From contig JAHBUR010000007.1 of the NCBI GenBank assembly GCA_019637975.1, positions 1-64,000 of the forward strand: a stretch of DNA of 64,000 nucleotides, read 5' to 3'. The notes under the pieces were generated by a model. That model had not been told where the DNA came from, did not search any database, and was given only the letters and a program-made list of their open reading frames with translations. Position 1 is the stretch's first letter; each line of letters opens with the position of its first letter. Positions 9,220 through 18,022 of the stretch are shown here, piece by piece. The translations under genes and the position numbers were made by a program. The stretch comes from Bacteroidota bacterium (GTDB taxonomy: Bacteria; Bacteroidota; Ignavibacteria; UBA10030; UBA6906).

Positions 9220-10659
9220 GTGCGCCGCATTCAAACCAAAATCACGCTCACCTACGTTCTGCTGACGCTGTGCGCTTTTGCAGCACTTGCCGTGATCGCA
9301 AGTCTCACAACGGAATCCTATCTCACCAACCGGAAAACCGCGGAACTGTCGGAACGGATTGATGTCCTTTCCTCTCTTCTCAAGTCTGATACGCACGCCG
9401 GCACACTCCATCATCGTATCAAAACGCTTACGTTGGCTACGAACTTCCGCATCACACTGGTTGACGGAGCGGGCGTTGTTCTGGCAGATTCGGATGTTCC
9501 GCCCGACAGTACCGGCCGCATCAAGAACCATCTCTCGCGTCCAGAGATTCAACAGTCAATGCGCGGCGAAGTGGGGAGTGATGCACGCCGCAGCTCGACC
9601 GTGAATCAGGATTTCCTCTACGTTGCCAAATCCGTTGATTTCACGGGAGCCGAAGGCGAATTGGCCAATGTGAAAGTGTTCCGGCTCAGCGCCCATCTCG
9701 AAGACATTACGACGATGATACGGGAAGAACGCTTCAATATCATGATTGCGGGAGTTGTGGTGCTCGTGCTTGTCATCGGCATCAGTCTTTTCCTTTCGCG
9801 AAGACTTGCCACGCCGATGGAACGGATTGCCGGGGCGGTGGAGCAAATCCGTTCAGGCAATCTTGATACGAGGATTGAAGTAACGGGCAATGACGAGGTC
9901 GGCAGAGTGGCCCGGGCTGTCAACGAGATGGTCGAGAAACTCAAATCGGATATTGTTCAACTGAGAAAACTTGAGCGTGTGCGCAGCGAGTTCCTTGGGA
10001 ATGTCTCGCACGAATTGCGGACGCCGATTTTCTCGTTGCAGGGATTTCTGGAGACGTTGCTTGAAGGGGCAATTGACGATACGACGGTAAACAGGGATTT
10101 TGTCCAGAAGGCGTACAACCATTCCGTCCGGTTGAACACACTGCTTGGCGATCTCATTACGATCTCCCACATAGAATCGGGTGAGATGAAAATGAGTTTT
10201 CGCTATTTCAATCTCAACGAACTTCTCTCCTCCGTCATCGAAGAGTTCACGCCGACGGCGGAAAACAACAAGGTGAGTCTGCGGCTTGCTCCCAACCTTC
10301 CTGCCGATGTCGAGGTGCTGGGAGATAAGGAACGCCTGCATGTTGTGTTCGATAATTTGCTGGAGAATGCGATAAAGTACAACAAACCGGGTGGCGACGT
10401 GGTTGTGTCCTTCGAGCGTCACGATGGCAAAGTCCGCCTCAGCGTTGCGGATACAGGAGTCGGCATTGCGGCTGAACATCAGCCGAGAATTTTCGAGCGG
10501 TTCTATCGTGTTGACAGAAACCGCTCGCGGGAAGTCGGCGGCACCGGGCTCGGGCTTGCGATTGTGAAGCACATCATTGAAGCACATGGGAGCAGTGTTC
10601 AGATTCAAAGCACAGTGGGAAAGGGGAGTGTGTTCAGTTTTACGTTGAAGACAGCATAG
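9220..10659 (+). CDS. phoR: Phosphate regulon sensor histidine kinase (PhoR-like)
   Basis: 479 residues from a GTG start. TM1 is about 10-30. A periplasmic sensor of about 140 residues follows, then TM2 at about 173-193 and a HAMP domain at about 194-246. The phosphoacceptor is His264 in NVSHELRTP. The ATPase domain shows the N box (NLLENAIKYN), G1 (DTGVGI) and G2 (GGTGLGLAIVKHII). It phosphorylates the regulator encoded immediately upstream. The larger periplasmic domain, instead of PhoR's usual near-absence of one, is common in phosphate kinases of Gram-positives and Bacteroidetes. PhoU and PstSCAB in the same locus are the expected partners for phosphate sensing. Confidence 0.88.
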   Translation: MRRIQTKITLTYVLLTLCAFAALAVIASLTTESYLTNRKTAELSERIDVLSSLLKSDTHAGTLHHRIKTLTLATNFRITLVDGAGVVLADSDVPPDSTGRIKNHLSRPEIQQSMRGEVGSDARRSSTVNQDFLYVAKSVDFTGAEGELANVKVFRLSAHLEDITTMIREERFNIMIAGVVVLVLVIGISLFLSRRLATPMERIAGAVEQIRSGNLDTRIEVTGNDEVGRVARAVNEMVEKLKSDIVQLRKLERVRSEFLGNVSHELRTPIFSLQGFLETLLEGAIDDTTVNRDFVQKAYNHSVRLNTLLGDLITISHIESGEMKMSFRYFNLNELLSSVIEEFTPTAENNKVSLRLAPNLPADVEVLGDKERLHVVFDNLLENAIKYNKPGGDVVVSFERHDGKVRLSVADTGVGIAAEHQPRIFERFYRVDRNRSREVGGTGLGLAIVKHIIEAHGSSVQIQSTVGKGSVFSFTLKTA

Positions 10660-11382
10660 ATGAATAAATCGGGTCAGTCTCCTAAGGCGGTTGCATTGCC
10701 GCTTCTTCTCGCGTTGCTAACCGGTTGCGCTCCCGCTTCCTCGCCGACAAGAGTGGAAATCATCGAAGGCTTGGGATTGTTTGAGTCGCTGATCCCCGTT
10801 CCTGCGGATAGCATCATCGGGTTGTACGAACGGTACGATCCGGCAACATTCCACGCAATCTACAAAAACGACCTTGAGCTGGTGCAGCAGTTCATCGATT
10901 CGCTAAACACGCATCTCGATGAAGCATCGAGAATCGACACGCTTGCCATCGATCATGCAATTGAAAACTTCGGGAATGCCGCACGTATCGGGAAGACGAT
11001 CTTCATCTCCAGCAGCTACTTTTTTCTCTTCAACGATCCGGCGGTTGTCCGCTCGGTTGTGACGCACGAATTTGGCCATATCTATTTCGAGAAACTCACG
11101 AAGGCCGAGCGTGAAATCCTGGATCACATCTGGCGTGAGCTGCAGGAGCGGGCGCTGTTCTACATTTTCAGGGACGGGGAGTATTCGGAGAATGCAAAAT
11201 TCGGCGGCCACCCCGATGAAAGTCCGGCTGAGTTGTTTGCCTCCGCGTTCAATCTCTTCAACAACAAACAGGATGAGTTGAACGTCCGTCTCCGGTACGT
11301 CAGCACTGAACACCACCAGCTTGTAGAGAGACTGAGAAACCTCGTTGTTGCCAGTACGCTTCCGACTACATTACTTCCGTAA
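10660..11382 (+). CDS. Lipoprotein with HEXXH zinc-metalloprotease motif
   Basis: 240 residues. A lipobox LLTGC places the lipidated Cys at residue 23. Residues 136-140 are HEFGH, inside a helix after VVRSVVT, and a further acidic motif ESPAELFASAFN about 45-50 residues later could supply the third zinc ligand, as in gluzincin peptidases. ATG 10660 directly follows the kinase stop, so it is translationally linked with phoBR. It may be a periplasmic protease or a decayed one; no named family is recognised. Its presence in a phoBR operon is unusual and suggests a role in envelope turnover or signal modulation under phosphate stress, which is inference. Confidence 0.6.
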   Translation: MNKSGQSPKAVALPLLLALLTGCAPASSPTRVEIIEGLGLFESLIPVPADSIIGLYERYDPATFHAIYKNDLELVQQFIDSLNTHLDEASRIDTLAIDHAIENFGNAARIGKTIFISSSYFFLFNDPAVVRSVVTHEFGHIYFEKLTKAEREILDHIWRELQERALFYIFRDGEYSENAKFGGHPDESPAELFASAFNLFNNKQDELNVRLRYVSTEHHQLVERLRNLVVASTLPTTLLP

Positions 11383-11446
11383 CGTCTGATCCTCCGGCTT
11401 TTCTGCCAAAACCGCTTTTTCCCGTTCTCCCATTCTTCAATATTTC

Positions 11447-11477
11447 GTAAACCCCTCTTAACACTGCGGTAACACTG
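11447..11477 (+). promoter_or_regulatory. Pho-box-like direct repeats before the TonB receptor
   Basis: Hexamers GTAAAC (11447), TTAACA (11458) and GTAACA (11469) are spaced by exactly 11 bases on the coding strand, about 90-120 bases before the receptor start. PhoP/PhoB boxes consist of such TTAACA-like repeats, one per helical turn. The match is moderate here and stronger at 16370. Confidence 0.5.
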
Positions 11478-11568
11478 CTTTTGTAATTTTGCAGCGTGCA
11501 AATCAGATTTCTGCTTGAAATACCAACAGTCGTATCACTTTCACAAACATCATAAGGGTCAGGACCAC

Positions 11569-14295
11569 ATGATGAAGAACATCAGTGCTACCATTTTTCT
11601 GTTAGTCCTTTTGCTGGCAACCACCGGAATATTGCATGCACAGACGGGCGTGCTTGCCGGGAAAATCTTCGACCAACAGACAGGTGAAGAACTCGTCGGG
11701 GCGAACGTTCTGATCGTCGGGACGACAACCGGCGCAACAACGGACATTGACGGCAAGTACAGCGTCCGCAACATTCCGGTTGGAACGTACAGCGTCCGTA
11801 TTTCCTTCGTCGGCTACGGGTCAAAGACGGTCACTGACGTTGCGATCAAAGCGGGGCAGACGGCAACACTGAACGTGAGTCTTACATCTTCAACTGTTGA
11901 AGCCGATGAAATTGTGATAACGGCGGAGCGAGTGCGGGCAACAGAAAGCGCATTGTTGTCGGAACGCAAGAAAGCTGCGGCGATTGGCGATGGCATCAGC
12001 GCCGAGCAAATCAAGCGGGCGCCGGATGCGACGTCGGGCGATGCTCTGAAGCGTGTGACGGGTATTTCGGTTGTGGATAACAAGTTTGTGTACGTCCGCG
12101 GAATTACCGACCGCTATAACGGAACAACGGTCGACGGGGCTTCTGTGACAAGTACCGAAGTCGGGAAGAAAGGATTCTCCTTCGATCTCATTCCCTCCAA
12201 TCTCATCGAGAATACGACAGTAGTCAAGAGCGCAACGCCTGATCTGCCGGGAGATTTTACGGGAGGATTAGTGCAGGTGAATACGCTCGATATTCCGACC
12301 GATCGTCTCATCAAAGCGGGCGTGTCAAGTTCATACAACACCGTTTCGACCTCGAAAGAATTCTTAGTCTCGCAAGGTGGCAGGCGCGACTGGCTGGGAT
12401 ATGATGACGGCAGCAGGTCGATGCCTGCACAGGATGGCTCATTGACTGAGTTTGCCAAATCGCTGCCCAACAATTGGGCACCGAGTCAGAGGAAGGCGCC
12501 GTACAACGGTTCGTTTTCTCTCACATTCGGCGATCAGTTGGTCCTCGGCAATGAGGAGACGAGCGAAAGTCGTCTCGGACTCATCACGTCGCTTTCGTAC
12601 AGCAACAGTTTCCAACGCACGAATTTCAAGGTGAATGAACTGACCAGCGGAGGATTTCCTCTCCGGCGGTTCGACGGAGCAAAGGATGAGTATTCCGTGC
12701 TGTGGGGCGCAATCGTTAACGCGACGTATAAGATTTCCAATCTGCACAAGATCAGCCTGAAAAACAGCTACAATCGATCGGGGGAAGATCAGGTAAGCCA
12801 GTATCAGGGTGAGGACGGCAACACTGGAAGCGAAGTGCGCAGCACGGCAATTCGATGGACGCAGCGTTCGGCATATACCGGACAGATTGTCGGCGACCAT
12901 AATTTTCCCGAATTGGGTGGATTAATGTTACAGTGGCGCGGAACAGCCTCCTCGTCGCTGAGAGAAGATCCTGATAGAAAACTTGTACCGTACGTCAGGC
13001 AGATTGGTTCGGCGCCTGAGGATCCGTTCTACGTTGCAACGAGTGACCGGAGTTGGGAGAAGGCGAACGACAGAAGCAAAGGCCTCGGATTGGATTTTTC
13101 TCTCCCTGTCGGGAGTTTGAAAACAAAGGGTGGTTTGTACTACGAAGGACGAACCACCGATTACAAGATTCGCGCATACAGAATTACCGGGGTGGCCGGA
13201 ACTCCGTTTCAGTTGTACTCATTACCTATTGACAGCGTGTTTCGGCCCGAGAATCTCGGCGCGGGCGGGTTCGCATTCTTTGAAAACCCCAGCAACGCTG
13301 CCAGCTTCTACGATGGCGATCAAGAACTGATAGCGGGATATGCGATGATGGATGCGCCGTTTACAATTGCCGGACAGGACTTCCGTTTTGTCGGCGGCGC
13401 ACGTTTGGAGAATTCCCTGCAAACGTTGCGCAGCACACGCTCGCTGACCGACCCGACTCCCGAAACCACTCAACTCAAAAAGATTGATGCTCTCCCGTCG
13501 ATGAACCTGACGTACATCATCAATCCGATCACGAACTTCAGGATCGCGTACAGTCAATCATTGAACCGCCCCGAATTCCGGGAGCTTGCTCCGGTTGCAT
13601 ACTACGATTTCGACAGGCTCGAAACGGTGTTCGGAAACCCCACACTGCAGCGTGCTCTCATCAAGAATTATGATGCACGATTTGAACTGTTCCCGGCTCC
13701 GGGTGAAGTCGTTGCCGTCAGCTACTTTCACAAGGATCTCTCATCACCGATTGAAGAGATGATCGACGTTTCTTCGACGCCCATCCGAACCTACATCAAC
13801 TCCAACAGGGCAAAGAACAGGGGATGGGAAATCGAGTTCCGTAAGTCGTTGGACTTCCTCGGAGGCTACTTCAGCAACTTCATGCTGTACGGCAACTACA
13901 CAAGAATCACATCCGAGGTTGAGGTGCTGGATGAGGTGACGCCGGGTGTGTTTCAGATTTCGAAACGGCCGCTGCAGGGACAGTCGCCGTACATGGTCAA
14001 TCTGGGATTCTTCTTCACTGAGCCGACAACACGCACATCCGTCAGCATCTTCTACAACAAAGCCGGACGAAGAATCGATGCGGTCGGGTCTGCGATCAGC
14101 GAGCCTGATATCTATGAAGAGCCGCGGGATCTTGTCGATATCACGGTTTCCCAGCCGCTGTTCAACATGTTTGAGGTGAAGTTTGCAGTAAAGAATCTGA
14201 ATGGGCGGGAACAGTTCCTTTCGAAACGTGATCAAATCTATCGCAGTAACGACACGGGAACAACCTACTCATTCTCGTTGTCCGCAACATTGTAG
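11569..14295 (+). CDS. TonB-dependent outer membrane receptor, carboxypeptidase-regulatory N-domain
   Basis: About 908 residues. A signal peptide ends LHAQ. The carboxypeptidase-regulatory-like fold spans about 27-110 (GEELVGANVLIVGT, GKYSVRNIPVG). The plug domain follows (SGDALKRVTGISV, YVRGITDRYNGTTVDGA), then a 22-strand barrel to the C-terminus. ATG 11569 is chosen over the upstream TTG at 11515 because the signal peptide starts there. It imports a bound solute using TonB energy. A Pho-box-like element upstream and the pst genes downstream suggest a phosphate-related ligand such as an organophosphate or polyphosphate. The next gene encodes a secreted protein, a common receptor/surface-protein pairing. 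Confidence 0.88.
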   Translation: MMKNISATIFLLVLLLATTGILHAQTGVLAGKIFDQQTGEELVGANVLIVGTTTGATTDIDGKYSVRNIPVGTYSVRISFVGYGSKTVTDVAIKAGQTATLNVSLTSSTVEADEIVITAERVRATESALLSERKKAAAIGDGISAEQIKRAPDATSGDALKRVTGISVVDNKFVYVRGITDRYNGTTVDGASVTSTEVGKKGFSFDLIPSNLIENTTVVKSATPDLPGDFTGGLVQVNTLDIPTDRLIKAGVSSSYNTVSTSKEFLVSQGGRRDWLGYDDGSRSMPAQDGSLTEFAKSLPNNWAPSQRKAPYNGSFSLTFGDQLVLGNEETSESRLGLITSLSYSNSFQRTNFKVNELTSGGFPLRRFDGAKDEYSVLWGAIVNATYKISNLHKISLKNSYNRSGEDQVSQYQGEDGNTGSEVRSTAIRWTQRSAYTGQIVGDHNFPELGGLMLQWRGTASSSLREDPDRKLVPYVRQIGSAPEDPFYVATSDRSWEKANDRSKGLGLDFSLPVGSLKTKGGLYYEGRTTDYKIRAYRITGVAGTPFQLYSLPIDSVFRPENLGAGGFAFFENPSNAASFYDGDQELIAGYAMMDAPFTIAGQDFRFVGGARLENSLQTLRSTRSLTDPTPETTQLKKIDALPSMNLTYIINPITNFRIAYSQSLNRPEFRELAPVAYYDFDRLETVFGNPTLQRALIKNYDARFELFPAPGEVVAVSYFHKDLSSPIEEMIDVSSTPIRTYINSNRAKNRGWEIEFRKSLDFLGGYFSNFMLYGNYTRITSEVEVLDEVTPGVFQISKRPLQGQSPYMVNLGFFFTEPTTRTSVSIFYNKAGRRIDAVGSAISEPDIYEEPRDLVDITVSQPLFNMFEVKFAVKNLNGREQFLSKRDQIYRSNDTGTTYSFSLSATL

Positions 14296-14361
14296 CAAAG
14301 TGTTTCACAGGGTCAGGATTAATCAATCATCTTTTTCAATTTATCCCCGGGAGGTAACGTA

Positions 14362-16086
14362 ATGGTCAAGAGGATAGCAACTGTGTTGATCCTTGTACTC
14401 TGTAGTTCGTTTGCCCTTGCGCAGAAACCGCAAGTGGTTATTGGCGCAGGATTGGGAGCCGCGTTCAAGGCCCCGTATTTTCAACCGGGCGGTTCGGTGA
14501 GAAATCTCTCCGCCGACACTGCCTATATTCTGACAGGAATCTACTACGTTGATTCGTTGGCCGTCCTCAATATTGCGTCGGGAACAGTGATTCTCGGCGA
14601 CTCGGCTACAGGGGCCACGTTGTGCATCAAGCGGGGTGGAAAAATCTACGCGAACGGTACAGTAGATCGCCCGATCGTGTTTACGACGCGGAACAATCCC
14701 GGCGACCGGAGAGTCGGGCAGTGGGGTGGACTTATCCTGCTCGGTTCGGCTCGTAACAATCAAAGCCTGAACCAGACAATCGAAGGCGGACTTCATCCAT
14801 CAGCGGTGTACGGCGGCACAAACGATGATGATTCGAGCGGCGTCGTCCGTTACGTGCGCATCGAGTATGGTGGAATTCCATTCCTTACCGACAACGAGAT
14901 CAATGGATTGACGATGGGGAGTGTCGGTCGCCGTACAGTGATCGAGTACGTGCAAACAAGCTTCAACAATGACGACGGCTTTGAATGGTTTGGTGGAACA
15001 GTGAATGCACGTTACCTCGTCTCGTGGCGCAATCTTGATGATGATTTCGATTCGGATTTCGGCTGGAGCGGTCGTGTGCAGTTCGGGTACGCCTTGCGTG
15101 ACCCGGCAATTTTTGACGCAAGTACAGGAAGCAACTCCAACGGATTTGAGACGGACAATATGGGAGGTAGTTCCGGTCCCTGGCCGGCACGCCCGACAAC
15201 GAGCGGAATCTTTTCCAACATGACACTCATTGGCCCTGCTTCCGATACAAGCCAATACGGAAGCATTTCACCGAAACATGATTATGCGTTGTTCATCCGA
15301 AGGCGTTCTTCGATCAGTATTTACAACTCGTTGTTTGCCGGGTTCCGGCACGGGCTGGTGTTGCGCAATGACAGCACGCAGTGGAATGCAAGTGTTGACA
15401 GTCTGCAGATCCGCAACACCAGCATTCAAGCGGGTCGTCGGATGGTTGGTGTCGATACACCTCCGTCATCGTTCTCCGGATCAGGCGGGTTCAACGGCTT
15501 CAGCGGCGAATCATGGTTCCTGACATCGGGATGGGGTAATATCGGAACCACGCCGCGCCAACCTTCTGCCGTAGGTCTAAGCCCCGCGGCATTCACGTTC
15601 GGACCGGGCACAGACCCGCGCCCCGCACTTGGTTCCGAGCCTGTAACGGCTGGTACAAACTTCGCTAATGCGCGACTAAACGGGTTAGTCACAACTACAT
15701 ACCGCGGCGCATTCGATCCTGCATTGCCGATGAACCAACAATGGACTGCCGGCTGGACGAACTTCGATCCGCAGAACACGAACTACTTGACGAGCGTGAA
15801 AGAAGTATCGCAGACCGTTCCGCAGAAATTCGAGTTGGGTCAGAACTATCCCAATCCCTTCAACCCGACAACGAATATTGAGTTCCAGATTCCGAAGAGC
15901 AGCTTCGTAACGTTGAAGGTGTATAACATGCTTGGACAGGAAGTTGCAACGCTGGTGAATCAACTGTTGAGTGCAGGTTCATTCGTTGCCGATTTCGATG
16001 CGGCAAATCTCGCATCCGGTTCGTATATCTACCGCTTGAGTGCGGATGGCGCAGTACAGTCGCGCAAGATGATTCTCATGCGTTAA
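14362..16086 (+). CDS. Secreted T9SS-sorted protein paired with the TonB receptor
   Basis: 574 residues. GGGAGG precedes the ATG and a signal peptide ends ALAQ. The body has beta-helix-like features (NLSADTAYILTGIYYVDS, KIYANGTVDRPIVFTTRNN, GQWGGLILLG) of a family repeatedly found as secreted partners of TonB receptors in the FCB group. From about residue 491 the NYPNPFNP sorting domain begins, with LKVYNMLGQEVATLV and SGSYIYRL. It is expected on the cell surface or outside. Only 66 bases separate it from the receptor, so co-transcription and shared phosphate control are likely. No catalytic motif is recognised; ligand binding for the receptor is a plausible but unproven role. Confidence 0.82.
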   Translation: MVKRIATVLILVLCSSFALAQKPQVVIGAGLGAAFKAPYFQPGGSVRNLSADTAYILTGIYYVDSLAVLNIASGTVILGDSATGATLCIKRGGKIYANGTVDRPIVFTTRNNPGDRRVGQWGGLILLGSARNNQSLNQTIEGGLHPSAVYGGTNDDDSSGVVRYVRIEYGGIPFLTDNEINGLTMGSVGRRTVIEYVQTSFNNDDGFEWFGGTVNARYLVSWRNLDDDFDSDFGWSGRVQFGYALRDPAIFDASTGSNSNGFETDNMGGSSGPWPARPTTSGIFSNMTLIGPASDTSQYGSISPKHDYALFIRRRSSISIYNSLFAGFRHGLVLRNDSTQWNASVDSLQIRNTSIQAGRRMVGVDTPPSSFSGSGGFNGFSGESWFLTSGWGNIGTTPRQPSAVGLSPAAFTFGPGTDPRPALGSEPVTAGTNFANARLNGLVTTTYRGAFDPALPMNQQWTAGWTNFDPQNTNYLTSVKEVSQTVPQKFELGQNYPNPFNPTTNIEFQIPKSSFVTLKVYNMLGQEVATLVNQLLSAGSFVADFDAANLASGSYIYRLSADGAVQSRKMILMR

Positions 16087-16141
16087 CATGTGTGATGCAT
16101 CACGCCGGAGTGCATGGTGCTCACCGGCCGCTGATTCGGAG

Positions 16142-16224
16142 TTCTTTGGACATTGACTTGTACACAAATCCGTCAACATCTGTGGATAACCTGGAACGCG
16201 AGATGGATTGAACAGTCCAAAGAA
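16142..16224. repeat. Intergenic inverted repeat
   Basis: TTCTTTGGAC (16142-16151) and GTCCAAAGAA (16215-16224) are perfect 10-base arms around 63 bases. The 400-base gap from 16087 to 16485 holds this, the hairpin at 16277 and the Pho box at 16370, and no gene. Confidence 0.45.
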
Positions 16225-16276
16225 GGGTCTGCAAGGATATGCAGGTTTTCCACCCACTCCTTGATGGGATGGAACA

Positions 16277-16318
16277 GAGGCTTCACCAACGACTCTGACC
16301 CTCGTTGTGTGAAGCCTC
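16277..16318 (+). terminator. Strong hairpin, possible terminator or RNA structure
   Basis: GAGGCTTCACCAACGA pairs with TCGTTGTGTGAAGCCTC, 16 pairs with a single bulged base and a 9-base loop. CACCATTTTC follows, so the T run is poor. It lies 190 bases after the T9SS gene and just before the Pho box, so it may insulate the receptor operon from the pst operon. Confidence 0.4.
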
Positions 16319-16369
16319 ACCATTTTCATCGAATTCAAGCCAAAAAGATGCAAAACAATCGTTCAACTC

Positions 16370-16408
16370 TTTACAATTTCTTAACACTGGGTTTACATCG
16401 GATTAACC
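16370..16408 (+). promoter_or_regulatory. Pho box: four direct repeats at 11-base spacing
   Basis: TTTACA (16370), TTAACA (16381), TTTACA (16392) and TTAACC (16403) repeat at exactly 11-base intervals. Four repeats of this consensus are the textbook form of a PhoP/PhoB dimer-pair site. It precedes the phosphate-porin remnant and pstSCAB-phoU, so it probably drives the whole operon. Confidence 0.8.
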
Positions 16409-16484
16409 CGATCTGTGTAGATTTGTGCCCGATAGTTGCAAGGGACTATCACTACGGTCATTTACAACTACAAAGGGTCAGACT

Positions 16485-17128
16485 TTGTACTTCACCGCCA
16501 TCCTCCGGGCGGGCGCAATGGTGATGTGTATATCCACGACGGCACCCGCACAACAGGCAGAGCAGGATTCCTCGTTACGTGATGAAGTTGGATATCTCAA
16601 GGCAGTAGTTGAAGGTCTTCAGGAATCGTCAATAGGGTATCAGGGCATCGTCGAGCAGCTGCCGAAGATCGAAATCTCCGGCTATCTGCAGACGCAATTC
16701 CGATGGACTGATGTACATGGAACTTCCTCTCCGTTCTCCGGCGGCAACTATCCGGGGAACAGCAACACACTGATTCAGGTTCGTCGCGGCCGTATCAAAA
16801 TCAACTACGATAACGTTCTTACCCAATTCGTCCCGCAGTTCGACGCCGTTCCGACCGGGTTTTCCATCAAGGATGCATTTCTCTCCGTCACCGATCCGTG
16901 GATGCAATCATTCGGGTTTCAGATGGGTGTTCGACCGTGCGTTCGGGTACGAGATTTCCTTTTCCTTGAACATGCGCGAAGGCACGGGAACGTTCACGCA
17001 TGTTTCAAACACTGTCTCCCGGGCTGCGGACAGACGTCGGCATCTTCAACGGTACCGGGGCACATGCCAATGAGTTCGACAGTTTCAAAGATGTGAGCGG
17101 AAGGGTCGGCGCACGATTCGCATTTTGA
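16485..17128 (+). pseudogene. Decayed OprO/OprP-type phosphate-selective porin
   Basis: From a TTG at 16485 (AAGGG 8 bases upstream) there is a signal-peptide-like start ending APAQQ, a short coiled segment and a porin-like N-terminus (KIEISGYLQTQFRW, RRGRIKINYDN, IKDAFLSVTDPW). Around 16928 the coding jumps frame to VFDRAFGYEISFS, and near 16990 it jumps again to ERSRMFQTLSPG...VGIFNGTGAHANEF...GRVGARFAF followed by a stop. Two frameshifts plus an end at roughly 210 residues, against about 400 for the family, mark it as a pseudogene. It lies right behind the Pho box and before pstS, where a phosphate porin is expected. Confidence 0.8.
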
Positions 17129-17184
17129 AGATATCGGGGGCGCAATAGTTATTGTATTAAAGGACATCATAAGAAGGAGGCAAG

Positions 17185-18009
17185 ATGAAAACTATTCTGA
17201 TGCTCATTGTGGTTTCGTTCCCGGGTTTATCCTTTGTATCGGGAGCCGAGAAAATCACGGTCAAAGGTTCCGACACGATGGTGATTCTCGGGCAACGATG
17301 GGCGGAAATGTATATGCGGGCACACAAAGATGTTATTATTCAAGTAACCGGCGGGGGGTCGGGTACGGGCATCTCAGCGCTGATTAACGGCACCACGGAT
17401 ATCTGTAATTCTTCCCGTCCGATAAAAGAATCCGAGCGGGCGAAGTTGAGCGAGAAGCAAGGTTCACGCGGTGTCGAAATCAAATGCGCGCTCGACGGCC
17501 TTGCCATCTACGTACATGAATCGAACCCTGTAAAAGAGCTCACGCTCGGACAAATCAAAGATATCTATGTGGGCAAAATCAAGAATTGGAAAGAAGTCGG
17601 CGGGCTAGATCAACGTATCATTCTCTATAGCCGCGAGAACAACTCCGGCACATATGTGTATTTCAAAGATGAAGTCCTCGGTGGGATGGACTTCGCGAAG
17701 AATGCACAAAATATGGCCGGAACCGCGGCTGTCGTGAATGCTGTTGCGAAAGACAAAGCAAGCATTGGCTACGGCGGTGCAGCGTACGGCAAGGGGATTC
17801 GTGAGTTGAGTGTGAAGCAGGATGCCACCTCTCCCGCCTACGCTCCGACAATGGAAAACATCCGCACAGGAAAGTACCCGATCAGTCGGTTTCTGTTTAT
17901 GTACACAAAATCCCGCCCGAGCGGAGCATTAAAGAAATATATCGATTGGACGCTGAGCGCAGAAGGTCAGAAGATCGTTGGTGAAGTCGGATATTTCCCC
18001 ATCAGATAA
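17185..18009 (+). CDS. pstS: Phosphate ABC transporter substrate-binding protein
   Basis: 274 residues. AAGGAGG lies 6 bases before the ATG and a signal peptide ends VSGA. The mature N-terminus reads KITVKGSDTMV, and the phosphate-loop motif GGGSGTGISALINGTTDI is clear. Further on, SRENNSGTYVYFKDEVLG is the second ligand-loop region. Secreted to the periplasm, it delivers phosphate to PstCA. It is the first intact gene after the Pho box and the porin remnant. The length is that of the short PstS-type family common in Chlorobi and Bacteroidetes. Confidence 0.95.
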   Translation: MKTILMLIVVSFPGLSFVSGAEKITVKGSDTMVILGQRWAEMYMRAHKDVIIQVTGGGSGTGISALINGTTDICNSSRPIKESERAKLSEKQGSRGVEIKCALDGLAIYVHESNPVKELTLGQIKDIYVGKIKNWKEVGGLDQRIILYSRENNSGTYVYFKDEVLGGMDFAKNAQNMAGTAAVVNAVAKDKASIGYGGAAYGKGIRELSVKQDATSPAYAPTMENIRTGKYPISRFLFMYTKSRPSGALKKYIDWTLSAEGQKIVGEVGYFPIR

Positions 18010-18022
18010 CGGAACGAGAAAC

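Noticed and set aside
8533-9552. 339-codon minus-strand open frame across phoB and phoR
   Set aside because: Antisense to two certain genes, no recognisable domain and no ribosome site.
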